Shown in pieces: positions 49,495 through 58,381 of a stretch of 64,000 bases of DNA. How positions within the stretch are numbered: the first letter of the stretch is position 1; every line of letters begins with the position of its first letter. Where the stretch lies: contig CATYZI010000005.1 in assembly GCA_958415625.1 (NCBI GenBank), positions 1-64,000 of the forward strand, given 5' to 3'. This DNA is from an uncultured Collinsella sp. (lineage in GTDB: Bacteria; Actinomycetota; Coriobacteriia; Coriobacteriales; Coriobacteriaceae). The position numbers and the translations under genes were made by a program. The notes under the pieces were generated by a model. The model worked only from the letters and a program-made list of their open reading frames with translations. It had not been told where the DNA came from and ran no database searches.

Positions 49495-50824
49495 AGAGAT
49501 GCCCCATCAGATCGGTGTGATACATGCCCGACAAGAACTCGTCGTTTGCCAGCACGTCGAGCTGAAGCTCGCTGTTTTCGCTCACGCCCTCAATCACGAG
49601 CTCGCCCAGGGCCGAGCGCATCTTGCGAATGGCGCCGTCGCGCGTGGGCGCACACACGATGAGCTTGCCGAGCATGGAGTCGTAGTACGGCGGAACTTTT
49701 GCACCGGTAAACATGGCCGAATCCCAGCGCACACGCGGACCACCCGGTACACGCAACGCGGTGACCGTTCCGCATGACGGCAGGAAGTCCGGTGTTTCGG
49801 CATTGATGCGGCACTCCATAGCGTGGTTGCGCACCGGCATGTCCTCCTGCTCAAAGGGCAGAGGCTGGCCGGCAGCCACGCGCAGCTGCCACTTGACCAA
49901 GTCGGTATCGGTCACAAACTCCGTGACCGGATGCTCAACCTGCAAGCGCGTGTTCATTTCCATAAAGTAGAAATTACCGTCATCTGAGTACAAAAACTCA
50001 ATGGTACCGGCGCCCTCATAGCCAACGGCACGAGCCAGGTCGCGCGCGGCCTTGTGCATGCGCGCGCGAATATCATCGCGTCCGTCGAGGCACGGCGCGG
50101 GGCTCTCCTCGATCAGCTTTTGGTTGCGGCGCTGCACCGAGCACTCGCGCTCGCCGAGCGAAAACACATGGCCCTGCTTATCGGCCATAATCTGCACCTC
50201 AACGTGGTGCGCCGGCGCGACGAACTTCTCCATGTAGCACTCGCCGTCGCCAAAAACGGCCTCGCCCTCGGCACGCGCCTCGATGAACGCCTTTGCCGCA
50301 TCTTCCACGCGCTCGACCTTGCGAATGCCGCGACCGCCACCACCTGCACGCGCCTTAATAAGCACGGGGCAGCCAATGCGCTCGGCCTCGGCCGTCGCCT
50401 CCTCGGGGCTTTTGAGCAAATCGCAGCCCGGCACGATGGGCACGCCCGCCGCGGCAGCCGTTCTTCGTGCGGCATCCTTGTCGCCCATGCTGTCGATGAC
50501 CTCGGCCGAGGGACCAACAAACGCCAGACCGTACTTGTCGCAGTCGCGCACGAAGCTCGCCTTCTCGGAAAAAAAGCCATAGCCGGGATGAATTGCCTTA
50601 GCTCCCGACTTTACGGCACAGGTGAGCACGGCATCGTCGTTGAGGTAGCTCTCGGCAAGACGCGGGCCGCCGATGCAATACGCCTCGTCGGCAAGCTGCA
50701 CGTGTAGCGCGTCCGCATCGGCCGTGGAATATACGGCGACGGTCTTGATGCCCATATCGCGGCACGCGCGGATAACACGGACCGCGACTTCGCCGCGGTT
50801 GGCGATGAGCACTTTGTCGAACAT
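49481..50824 (-). CDS. accC: Biotin carboxylase subunit of acetyl-CoA carboxylase
   Basis: 447 aa. MFDKVLIANRGEVAVRVIRAC is the family start; ATP-grasp motif KARAGGGGRGIRKV; HVEVQIMADKQGHV and MNTRLQVEHPVTE. ATP-dependent carboxylation of the biotin on AccB. AAGGAAGG precedes ATG 50824; the frame above it overlaps fabZ and is spurious. Ten bases after fabZ. Confidence 0.96.
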   Translation of the reverse strand: MFDKVLIANRGEVAVRVIRACRDMGIKTVAVYSTADADALHVQLADEAYCIGGPRLAESYLNDDAVLTCAVKSGAKAIHPGYGFFSEKASFVRDCDKYGLAFVGPSAEVIDSMGDKDAARRTAAAAGVPIVPGCDLLKSPEEATAEAERIGCPVLIKARAGGGGRGIRKVERVEDAAKAFIEARAEGEAVFGDGECYMEKFVAPAHHVEVQIMADKQGHVFSLGERECSVQRRNQKLIEESPAPCLDGRDDIRARMHKAARDLARAVGYEGAGTIEFLYSDDGNFYFMEMNTRLQVEHPVTEFVTDTDLVKWQLRVAAGQPLPFEQEDMPVRNHAMECRINAETPDFLPSCGTVTALRVPGGPRVRWDSAMFTGAKVPPYYDSMLGKLIVCAPTRDGAIRKMRSALGELVIEGVSENSELQLDVLANDEFLSGMYHTDLMGHLYADE

Positions 50825-50834
50825 GAAGCCTTCC

Positions 50835-51257
50835 TTAACTTTCGTGCATGAGTGCAAAAGACATATCGGCGCGGCAGCACACCTCACCGTTGACGCTCGC
50901 AGTACCCGTCGCAAAGCGGAACGGCCCGCGCGCACGCGTGATGGAGCACACCAGATCCACCGTGTCGCCCGGGCGCACCGGACGCTTAAAGCGCACCTTG
51001 TCCAGACTCGTGTAGAACGGCGTCGCGCCGCGCGCCTCCTCATCGCCCATCAGCAGTACGCAGCAGTTCTGGGCGAGCATCTCGCACTGAATCACGCCGG
51101 GGACGACCGGGTTTCCCGGAAAATGCCCCTGCAAAAAGTACTCGTCGCCCGTAATCGTGATCTTGCCGTGGGCCTCGTCGCCCACCAGCTCGGCTTCGTC
51201 GAGCAAAAGCATCGGCTCGCGATGCGGCAACAGTTCCTTAAGCTCTTCTTTGTTCAT
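50835..51257 (-). CDS. fabZ: 3-hydroxyacyl-ACP dehydratase FabZ
   Basis: 140 aa hot-dog fold. LLPHREPMLLLDE and GHFPGNPVVPGVIQCEMLAQ supply the catalytic His and Glu. Dehydrates 3-hydroxyacyl-ACP. ATG 51257 has GGTGAT; the GTG directly after the accB stop is the alternative. Confidence 0.94.
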   Translation of the reverse strand: MNKEELKELLPHREPMLLLDEAELVGDEAHGKITITGDEYFLQGHFPGNPVVPGVIQCEMLAQNCCVLLMGDEEARGATPFYTSLDKVRFKRPVRPGDTVDLVCSITRARGPFRFATGTASVNGEVCCRADMSFALMHES

Positions 51258-51266
51258 GGATATCAC

Positions 51267-51740
51267 CTATCCGATCCTCATGAGGCAGCTGCCAAACTCC
51301 ACGAGGTCGCCGTCGGCCACGCAGATCTCGAGCACCTCGCCATCCGCCTCCGCCGTCACCTCGTTGAGGACCTTCATGGCCTCGATGATGCAGAGGGTCT
51401 CGCCGGCTTTGACCTTGGAGCCCACGTGCACAAACGGCTCGTCGCCCGGCGCCGGGGCAGCATAGAAAACGCCGACCATGGGAGCAGTCACCTCGGTGCC
51501 CTTAGGCTCCGACGCGGCGGCAGGTGCCTGCGCGGCAGGTTCCGGTGCGGCAGGCGCGACTGTGGGAGCTGCAACTTGAGCGGCCATGGCGCTCGGCATG
51601 GGCATGGGCACGGCAACCGGCTGCGCGGCGCTCGCGCGCTCGAGCTCGACCGCGGTGCCATCGGGCTCCTCAACACGTACGCGCGTGAGGCCGCGGTCCT
51701 CCATAACATCGGCTATCTCGGCAAGTCTTTTGGAATCCAT
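51267..51740 (-). CDS. accB: Biotin carboxyl carrier protein
   Basis: 157 aa. The biotin site is K123 in IIEAMKVLNE; a flexible Ala/Pro linker spans ~40-80, and GVFYAAPAPGDEPFV is the AccB 'thumb' region. Substrate of BirA, encoded divergently at the head of this operon. Three bases after fabF. Confidence 0.96.
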   Translation of the reverse strand: MDSKRLAEIADVMEDRGLTRVRVEEPDGTAVELERASAAQPVAVPMPMPSAMAAQVAAPTVAPAAPEPAAQAPAAASEPKGTEVTAPMVGVFYAAPAPGDEPFVHVGSKVKAGETLCIIEAMKVLNEVTAEADGEVLEICVADGDLVEFGSCLMRIG

Positions 51741-51743
51741 GCT

Positions 51744-52994
51744 CTAGCTCCTCGTATATCTACGCAGCGCGATGGCGGCGTTGTGCCCGCCAAAGCCCAG
51801 GTTGGTCGAAAGCGCCCAGGTAAGGTCGGCGCGAACCGCTCGATTAGGCGTGTAGTCAAGATCGCAGGCGGGATCGGGCGTGTGGTAGTTAATGGTCGGG
51901 GGCACCACGCCCTGCTCGAGCGCCATGGCACAGGCCATGACCTCGATGGCACCCGTAGCACCGATCATGTGGCCGGTCATCGACTTGGTCGACGAGACGT
52001 GCGCCGCGCGCGCCGCGTCCTCGCCGAGCGCACGCTTAATGCCCGCCGTCTCGGACGAATCGTTGAGTTTAGTCGAGGTGCCGTGAGCGTTGATGTAGAG
52101 GCCCTCGGAAGGCTTAACGTCGCCCTCGGCCACCGCCAGCGATATCGCACGGGCAATGCCGGCAGCCTCGGGATCGGGGCTCGTGATGTGATAGGCATCA
52201 TCGGTGTTGCCGTAGCCCACGACCTCGGCATAAATGTGCACACCGCGCGCCTGCGCATGTTCCATGCTCTCGAGCACGAGCACGCAGGCGCCCTCGCCCA
52301 TCACAAAGCCGTCGCGATTCGCATCGAACGGACGACAAGCCGTCGCAGGATCGGGATTGGTAGTGAGTGCACGGCAGGACGTAAAGCCCGCAACGGCATC
52401 GGGGATGATGGCCGCCTCGGCACCGCCGGCGAGAATCGCATCGGCATAGCCATGCTTGATGGCGCGGAACGCCTCGCCCACCGCATGGGCAGACGTCGCG
52501 CAAGCGGTCACCACGGGCAGGGTCGGGCCTTTTGCCTTGTGGCGGATCGCGATATTGCCCGAAGCCATATTGGGAATCATCATCGCAATCATGTAAGGCG
52601 ATGCGCGGCGGGGCCCACGGTCGGCAATCGTATGGACGTTGTCGACAAGCGTCTGCATGCCGCCCACGCCTGAACCCACGTAGACGCCCAGGCGCTCGCG
52701 ATCGATGGCGCCTTCGACATCAAAGCCCGCATCGTGCATGGCCTCGTCCGACGCCGCCAGTGCAAACTGAACGCAGGGGTCTAAGTGCTTGGCATCGTGC
52801 TTGCCAAAGTAGTCGTTGCCGTCAAAGCCCTTGACCTCGGCCGCCACCTTGACGGCAAACGCATCCGTATCGAAGTGCGTAATCGGGCCGATGCCACAGG
52901 TCCCGGCACACATGGCCGCCCAGGTGGCAAGCGCGGTGTTGCCAAGCGGCGACACGGCACCGATGCCGGTGATTGCAACTCTCTGTTCCATCAT
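51744..52994 (-). CDS. fabF: Beta-ketoacyl-ACP synthase II FabF
   Basis: 416 aa thiolase fold. Catalytic triad in VTACATSAH (Cys), NAHGTSTKLND (His) and TKSMTGHMIGATG (Lys and second His). Condenses malonyl-ACP with acyl-ACP. Two adjacent ATGs (52994, 52991) follow GAGGAG. Confidence 0.96.
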   Translation of the reverse strand: MMEQRVAITGIGAVSPLGNTALATWAAMCAGTCGIGPITHFDTDAFAVKVAAEVKGFDGNDYFGKHDAKHLDPCVQFALAASDEAMHDAGFDVEGAIDRERLGVYVGSGVGGMQTLVDNVHTIADRGPRRASPYMIAMMIPNMASGNIAIRHKAKGPTLPVVTACATSAHAVGEAFRAIKHGYADAILAGGAEAAIIPDAVAGFTSCRALTTNPDPATACRPFDANRDGFVMGEGACVLVLESMEHAQARGVHIYAEVVGYGNTDDAYHITSPDPEAAGIARAISLAVAEGDVKPSEGLYINAHGTSTKLNDSSETAGIKRALGEDAARAAHVSSTKSMTGHMIGATGAIEVMACAMALEQGVVPPTINYHTPDPACDLDYTPNRAVRADLTWALSTNLGFGGHNAAIALRRYTRS

Positions 52995-53030
52995 GCTCTC
53001 CTCATTCAAGCCGTTCTTCGGCCCTGGTTT

Positions 53031-53804
53031 CTACATCGCCATTCCGCCGTCGACGCGCACGACCTCACCCGTAATGTAGGCAGCCGCATCACTCGCCAAA
53101 AAGCGCACCACGCCGGCCACTTCCTCGGGGCGTGCCATGCGCTTAAGGGGAATCTGTTCCTCGGTTGCCGCACGCACCTTCTCCGAGAGCTTTGCCGTCA
53201 TATCTGTCTCGACAAACCCGGGAGCGACCGCATTAACCCTCACGCCGCGGGGCGCAAGCTCGCGTGCCACCGCCTTGGTAAGCCCTATCACGCCCGCCTT
53301 GGAGGCAGCGTAGTTGGCTTGCCCGGCATTGCCCATTAGGCCCACGACCGAGCTCATGTTGATGACGCAACCGCCGCGCTGACGCATAAAGGTCTTGGTG
53401 AGCGCGCGCGTCGTGTTGAACGTGCCCTTGAGATTGACATCGAGCACGCGGTCGAAGGCATCGTCGCCCATACGCATGAGCAGGCCATCGCGGGTGATGC
53501 CGGCGTTGTTGACAAGCGCCCAAATGGAGCCAAAGTCGTTGAGGACCGTCTCCACGCACGCGTTGACGGCATCGGGCTCGGCCACGTCACATTGATATGC
53601 GCGCGCCGTGGCGCCAGCCGCCTCGCAGGCTTCGCACGTCTCACGCGCCGCATCGACGCTTCCGGCATAGATGACGGCGATATCAAAGCCGTCCTCCGCC
53701 AGGCCCACGGCACAAGCGCGACCGATACCGCGCGAGGCGCCCGTGACCAGCGCCACGCGACGCGAGTCGATGCGCTCGAGCGCGCCGTTGTTCAAGTTGC
53801 CCAT
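53031..53804 (-). CDS. fabG: 3-oxoacyl-ACP reductase FabG
   Basis: 257 aa short-chain dehydrogenase. TGASRGIG at 21-28, NNAGITRDGL, the catalytic Tyr/Lys in YAASKAG and PGFVETDMT are all present. Uses NADPH to reduce 3-oxoacyl-ACP. GAAAGGAAT precedes the ATG. Confidence 0.96.
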   Translation of the reverse strand: MGNLNNGALERIDSRRVALVTGASRGIGRACAVGLAEDGFDIAVIYAGSVDAARETCEACEAAGATARAYQCDVAEPDAVNACVETVLNDFGSIWALVNNAGITRDGLLMRMGDDAFDRVLDVNLKGTFNTTRALTKTFMRQRGGCVINMSSVVGLMGNAGQANYAASKAGVIGLTKAVARELAPRGVRVNAVAPGFVETDMTAKLSEKVRAATEEQIPLKRMARPEEVAGVVRFLASDAAAYITGEVVRVDGGMAM

Positions 53805-53834
53805 GTCATTCCTTTCGGGTTACAGTCCTGTGGG

Positions 53835-54761
53835 CTATGCGAGCTCGTCGGCAATAGCTGCGACCTGTTCTGCCGTTTCGCACGAATACACGCGAACGTC
53901 GCTCAACGTACGCTTGACCAAGCCGGACAGCGTTTTGCCAGGGCCGACCTCAATAAACGTATCGATGCCTTGATCCTGCAGCGCATGCAGGGTGTCGACC
54001 CAGCGCACGGCATGACTCACCTGGTTGGCAAGCATCTCCGCTGCCGCCTGCGGGTCGGCCGGATAGGGCGCCACTGTCATATTTGCCATAACAGGAATGA
54101 GCAGCGGGGACGGCGCGTGACCGGCCTCGATATATGCAGCAAGGCCACAGGTCGCCTCGGCCATATAGGGGCTATGGAATGCACCCGACACCGCGACCTT
54201 CATGGCGCGACCGCCAGCCTCTTTCACTAGAACGTCGAGCTCCTGCAGCGCCTCGGGCGCTCCGGCCACAACCGTCTGCTGGGGGCTGTTGTAGTTGACC
54301 GGCCAGCAGTCCTCGCCGGCCCGTTTTGCCAAGCCCTCGACCTGCGCCGCATCGAGTTTGATGACGGCGCGCATGCCGCCGGGGTGACGCTCGGCCGCCG
54401 TGGCCATCAATGCCGCGCGCTCACATACGAGCTCAAAACCCGCTCGCGTATCGAATGCCCCCGCAAAGGTGAGTGCAGCGACCTCGCCCAGCGAGAATCC
54501 CGCACAGGCGGCAGGCACCACGCCGCGCTCGCGCAGGGCGACGGCGACAGCCAAGTCGTGCACGAACACGCAAGGCTGCGTGTTCTCGGTCTGCGAGAGC
54601 TCCTCCTTGGAGGCGCTCCGGCACTGCTCGCTGGTCCCCGGGCGCACCTCGTCGGCAATGGCGAACACCTCGGCAGCCGCCGGCGATGCTTCGATGAGGT
54701 CGACGCCCATCGCGGGGTGCTGGGCACCCTGACCGGCAAACAGAAACGCTACGCTACCCAT
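53835..54761 (-). CDS. fabD: Malonyl-CoA:ACP transacylase FabD
   Basis: 308 aa. LFAGQGAQHPAMG at the N-terminus and the nucleophile elbow GFSLGEVAAL near residue 90. Makes malonyl-ACP. Starts inside the fabK end (13-base overlap) after GAAGGG; the longer upstream frame is Arg-rich shadow. Confidence 0.95.
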   Translation of the reverse strand: MGSVAFLFAGQGAQHPAMGVDLIEASPAAAEVFAIADEVRPGTSEQCRSASKEELSQTENTQPCVFVHDLAVAVALRERGVVPAACAGFSLGEVAALTFAGAFDTRAGFELVCERAALMATAAERHPGGMRAVIKLDAAQVEGLAKRAGEDCWPVNYNSPQQTVVAGAPEALQELDVLVKEAGGRAMKVAVSGAFHSPYMAEATCGLAAYIEAGHAPSPLLIPVMANMTVAPYPADPQAAAEMLANQVSHAVRWVDTLHALQDQGIDTFIEVGPGKTLSGLVKRTLSDVRVYSCETAEQVAAIADELA

Positions 54762-55693
54762 GCGGACGCACCCTTCAGGACATGCTCGGCGCCGCCGACC
54801 AGATCGTCGACGATTTCGCGAGCGCTCTGGCGCTCGTTGACCATGCCGGCAATCTGTCCGCACAAATACGAACCCTCTTCGTAATTACCGTCCTTTGCCG
54901 CCTTGCGAAGCGCACCCGTGCCCATGGACCCGAGCTCCTCGGGACTTGCGCCCGCCGCCTCGTTCTTGGCATACGCGTTGGTGAAGGGGCTCTTGAGGGC
55001 ACGAACCGGATGTCCCGTCGAGCGACCGGTCGCGCGCGTCGACGTGTCGCCTGCCTTGAGCACCAGCTCTTTGTACTGTTCGGATACGGTGCACTCGTTT
55101 GCGACCAGAAAGCGCGTTCCCACCTGGACGCCGGCAGCGCCGAGCATAAAGGCGGCCGCCACACCGCGGCCATCGGCGATACCGCCAGCCGCGACCACGG
55201 GAATATCGACCGCATCGACAACCTGCGGCACCAGTGCCATCGTCGAGGTCTCGCCAATATGGCCGCCTGATTCGGTGCCTTCGGCAACCACGGCGGTGGC
55301 CCCGCGACGCGCCACGAGACGCGCCAGCGCCACCGAGGCAACGACCGGGATGACCTTGATGCCCGCCTCGTTCCACGCCTTCATGTACTTGGTGGGATTG
55401 CCGGCGCCGGTCACCACAACGGGCACCCGCTCATCAATCACCACTTGTGCGACCTCGTCGACAAACGGGCTCATGAGCATAACGTTGACGCCAAAGGGCT
55501 TATCCGTCTTGGCGCGCAGCTCGTGAATCTGATCGCGCAGCCAGTTGGCATCGGCATTCATGGCCGCGATAATGCCTAAGCCGCCTGCCTCGGACACGGC
55601 CGATGCCAGCGAGGCGTCAGCAATCCAGGCCATGCCGCCCTGGAACACAGGCTTTTCGATGCCGAGCAGATCGCAGAGAGGAGACTTGAGCAT
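54749..55693 (-). CDS. fabK: Flavin-dependent enoyl-ACP reductase FabK
   Basis: 314 aa FMN TIM barrel of the nitronate monooxygenase-like family. VFQGGMAWIADASLASAVSEAGGLG near the N-terminus, AEGTESGGHIGE and VVAAGGIADGRGV are FabK signatures. Performs the last reduction step of elongation with NADH; FabK users are typically insensitive to triclosan. ATG 55693 lies two bases past the acpP stop. Confidence 0.93.
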   Translation of the reverse strand: MLKSPLCDLLGIEKPVFQGGMAWIADASLASAVSEAGGLGIIAAMNADANWLRDQIHELRAKTDKPFGVNVMLMSPFVDEVAQVVIDERVPVVVTGAGNPTKYMKAWNEAGIKVIPVVASVALARLVARRGATAVVAEGTESGGHIGETSTMALVPQVVDAVDIPVVAAGGIADGRGVAAAFMLGAAGVQVGTRFLVANECTVSEQYKELVLKAGDTSTRATGRSTGHPVRALKSPFTNAYAKNEAAGASPEELGSMGTGALRKAAKDGNYEEGSYLCGQIAGMVNERQSAREIVDDLVGGAEHVLKGASAWVA

Positions 55694-55695
55694 CA

Positions 55696-55932
55696 CTACT
55701 TCTCCAATGCCGCCTCGACCGTATCGACGAACTCGCCGACCGTCTTGGGGTTCTCCTCGGTATCGAGCTCAATGCCAAACTCGTCCTCGACGGCAACGAG
55801 GATCTCGACGGTACCCAGGCTGTCGAGGCCAATCTCCTCGAGCGTGGACTCGGGCTTCATCTCGACATCGTCAAGGCCGGCGGTCTCGCGGATAACGTCG
55901 CAAACGCGCTCGAAGGTCTTCTGATCTGCCAT
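55696..55932 (-). CDS. acpP: Acyl carrier protein
   Basis: 78 aa, strongly acidic. S38 in GLDSLGTVE carries the phosphopantetheine. AAGGAG precedes ATG 55932; the 13 extra upstream codons are not ACP. Confidence 0.96.
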   Translation of the reverse strand: MADQKTFERVCDVIRETAGLDDVEMKPESTLEEIGLDSLGTVEILVAVEDEFGIELDTEENPKTVGEFVDTVEAALEK

Positions 55933-55984
55933 GGTAGTTCTCCTTTGTTTGTGCCCCAGGGGCGTTTTCATTTCCTATGTGCAG

Positions 55985-56944
55985 CTACTTCCAGCGAAGT
56001 AGATAGCCACCTACATCCAAGCCGGCGCCAAATCCAACGAGGGCGATGGTGTCGCCCGCATTCAGTGCGCCGGTATTTGCCAGTCGATCGAGAGCAAGCG
56101 GAATACAGGCGCTCGAGATGTTGCCGGTTTCACGCAACGTTCGGACCACACGGTCGTCCGGCACGCCTAAGCGCTTGACCGCCTGGCTCAAGATTCGTTC
56201 GTTAGCCTGATGGAATACAAAGTGGTCGATGTCCTCGACCGCGATGCTCGCGTCGCAAACGAGCTTGTTGACCGTGTCGCAGATGGCATTGACGCCAAAC
56301 TTGAAGACGCGACGGCCGTTCATGGAAAGCACGCTTTCGCGGTCCTGCGCCGTCTTATACGGCGAGGAGCCCGCCAATCCGGGGACGCGCAGTGTTTCGA
56401 CGTCAGGCGACGTCGAAAGCTCAACGGCGAGGGGATTCTCTCCCCCAGCCTCTATGACCGCAGCACCCGCGCCATCGCCAAAGAGCACGCAGGTGGCACG
56501 GTCGGTCCAGTCGAGCGCGCGCGTCATCTGCTCGGCAGCAACAATAAGCACGCGCCTGGCACGACCGCGGGCGATATAGCCCTCGGCGACATCGAGCGCA
56601 AATACGAAGCCGGCACAAGCCGCCGAAACGTCGAAAGCAGGACATGTGGCACCCAGGCGCTCAGCAATGGCGCACGCTTCGGCAGGAACGAGATGATCGC
56701 CCGTCGTCGTCGAACAGACGATAAGATCCAGCTGGCTCGCATCGATTCCGGACGTCTGGAGCGCTTGCTCGCTCGCCGCCACGGCAAGGTCGTCAAGTGA
56801 CTCGGTGGTGCACACATGGCGGCTCTTGATGCCTGTGCGGGTAAAAATCCACTCGTCCGAGGTGTCGAGGAACTCGGAAAGCTCGTCGTTGGAAACGCTG
56901 CGCTCGGGAAGTGCCGAGCCCGTTCCCAGTATCGTGAAACCCAT
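55985..56944 (-). CDS. fabH: Beta-ketoacyl-ACP synthase III FabH
   Basis: 319 aa. C110 in DVSAACAGF, His in FVFHQANERI and Asn in ETGNISSA form the triad. Starts chains by joining acetyl-CoA (or a branched acyl-CoA) to malonyl-ACP. AAAGGAGG precedes ATG 56944. First gene of the ten-gene fatty acid operon. Confidence 0.96.
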   Translation of the reverse strand: MGFTILGTGSALPERSVSNDELSEFLDTSDEWIFTRTGIKSRHVCTTESLDDLAVAASEQALQTSGIDASQLDLIVCSTTTGDHLVPAEACAIAERLGATCPAFDVSAACAGFVFALDVAEGYIARGRARRVLIVAAEQMTRALDWTDRATCVLFGDGAGAAVIEAGGENPLAVELSTSPDVETLRVPGLAGSSPYKTAQDRESVLSMNGRRVFKFGVNAICDTVNKLVCDASIAVEDIDHFVFHQANERILSQAVKRLGVPDDRVVRTLRETGNISSACIPLALDRLANTGALNAGDTIALVGFGAGLDVGGYLLRWK

Positions 56945-56962
56945 CACTAACCTCCTTTGAGT

Positions 56963-57026
56963 TGTTGACGTGTTTACATCGACCAAGAGAGGATAGCGCA
57001 TTCTTCGCCTTGTTAACGTGTTAACA
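56963..57026. promoter_or_regulatory. Twin palindromes in the fabH/birA divergent promoter
   Basis: TGTTAACGTGTTAACA at 57011-57026 is a perfect TGTTAAC-N2-GTTAACA palindrome; TGTTGACGTGTTTACA at 56963-56978 is its degenerate copy. Centres are 48 bases apart. They flank the likely fabH promoter and lie 19-82 bases before its ATG. Probable operators of a fatty acid regulator encoded elsewhere; not the long-spaced BirA box. Confidence 0.65.
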
Positions 57027-57120
57027 TTAAATTGTCCAAATGCGACAAAGGCTTCACATTGTGCCTATCGCTCGACACCATTGCGTGATTGCTTTGTTTA
57101 TTAAGGAGGTAGCAGCCGTT

Positions 57121-57897
57121 ATGGATGCTCGTTTAACGTTGGTCGATGTAACCGGATCGACCAACGATGACCTGCTCGAAGCAGGAAAACAGGGTGCGCC
57201 GCACGGCACAGGGCTTGCCGCCCGAGCCCAAACGGCAGGACGCGGCCGGCGAGGCCACAAGTGGGATTCAACCGCCGGCAACCTATTGCTTTCGATTGTC
57301 CTGCGTCCATGCGTTAATCCTGCAAAGTACTCTGGTCTTGCTGCCGTCAGCGGCCTAGCGGTGCTCGAAGCGCTCGAAAAGCAAGGTCTCGCTAACGAAA
57401 TTGGCCTCAAATGGCCCAACGATCTCGTCGCGCGTGGGCGCAAGCTCGGCGGAATTCTAGTCGAGGCAGCACGCGACAACGAGGGCAAGCCTTTCGCCGT
57501 CTGCGGCATTGGCGTCAACGTGAACTACACGCCCCAAGAGGTTCCCGATGGTGGCCTGGCGGCGATTGGCCTCTCGGACCTCAACGAGAATGTTCCCACC
57601 GTCGATGTGCTACTCAAGGAGGTCCATCACGCGGTCGTGCACGCCGTAGGCACATGGGCAGATCTGCTCAACGCCATGGAAGAAGACGCCGGACCGATCG
57701 CGCCCGTCCACGATGATTATGTCGCTCATCTCAATTGGATTGGGGAGCACGTTATCGCCCGTTCCCCTGCCGGTGACGAGCTGGCGCGTGGCATCTTTCA
57801 AACGGTCGATGCCTTTGGTCGCGCGTGTATCGAAACGGAAGACGGCCTGCGATCCTTCCATTTTGAGGAGGCGTCATTGCGCCCATTGAGCGAATAG
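57121..57897 (+). CDS. birA: Biotin--protein ligase (no repressor domain)
   Basis: 258 aa. STNDDLLEAG near residue 13, biotinyl-AMP loop GRGRRGHKW at 40-48, KWPNDLV and KLGGILVE. It has no N-terminal helix-turn-helix, so it is an enzyme only. It biotinylates AccB, whose operon runs divergently. ATG 57121 follows AAGGAGG at 11 bases. Confidence 0.94.
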   Translation: MDARLTLVDVTGSTNDDLLEAGKQGAPHGTGLAARAQTAGRGRRGHKWDSTAGNLLLSIVLRPCVNPAKYSGLAAVSGLAVLEALEKQGLANEIGLKWPNDLVARGRKLGGILVEAARDNEGKPFAVCGIGVNVNYTPQEVPDGGLAAIGLSDLNENVPTVDVLLKEVHHAVVHAVGTWADLLNAMEEDAGPIAPVHDDYVAHLNWIGEHVIARSPAGDELARGIFQTVDAFGRACIETEDGLRSFHFEEASLRPLSE

Positions 57898-57955
57898 AGC
57901 GCCGCAGCCACCTACTCGGCAGCATTACCCGGCAGTCCAAACCATCATTCAAAAC

Positions 57956-57991
57956 AAAAGAGCCCCGCTACCGTAATGGCAGCGGGGCTCT
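57956..57991. terminator. Bidirectional terminator between birA and rpsJ
   Basis: AAAAGAGCCCCGCT, 11-base loop, AGCGGGGCTCT between convergent genes. The T run is present for the leftward str operon. Confidence 0.88.
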
Positions 57992-58012
57992 GTAAGCTAT
58001 GAGCGATATCGC

Positions 58013-58321
58013 TTAGAGCTTGATGTCGATGTCGACGCCAGCGGGGAGGTCGAGACGCATGAGCGAATCAACGGTGCCCGAGGTGGGGTCGAGGATGTCG
58101 ATGAGACGCTTGTGGGTGCGCATCTCGAACTGCTCACGGGAGTCCTTGTTCACGTGCGGCGAGCGGATAACCGTGTACAGGTTGCGCTCGGTGGGCAGGG
58201 GGACAGGACCGGAAACGCGAGCGCCGGTCTTCTGAGCGGTCTCGACGATGAGCTTCGCGGACTGATCGACAACCTCGTGATCATAGCCCTTGAGGCGAAT
58301 GCGGATCTTCTGGGTAGCCAA
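58013..58321 (-). CDS. rpsJ: 30S ribosomal protein S10
   Basis: 102 aa. KIRIRLKGYDHEVVDQSA and LPTERNLYTVIRSPHVNKDSR are diagnostic. Usually first in the S10 operon; here it closes the str operon after fusA. It may also take part in NusB-dependent antitermination. Confidence 0.98.
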   Translation of the reverse strand: MATQKIRIRLKGYDHEVVDQSAKLIVETAQKTGARVSGPVPLPTERNLYTVIRSPHVNKDSREQFEMRTHKRLIDILDPTSGTVDSLMRLDLPAGVDIDIKL

Positions 58322-58381
58322 CTTAAACCTCCAAAGAGTGCGAGAGATGTTCTCGCGGATTACGTAACAGGGAGCTCGAAC

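Noticed and set aside
50673..52673. 666-codon plus-strand frame opposite fabZ-accB-fabF
   Set aside because: Spans several conserved minus-strand genes; antisense artefact.
56963..57026. BirA operator
   Set aside because: Half-sites are separated by two bases rather than the long spacer of BirA boxes, and this BirA lacks a DNA-binding domain.
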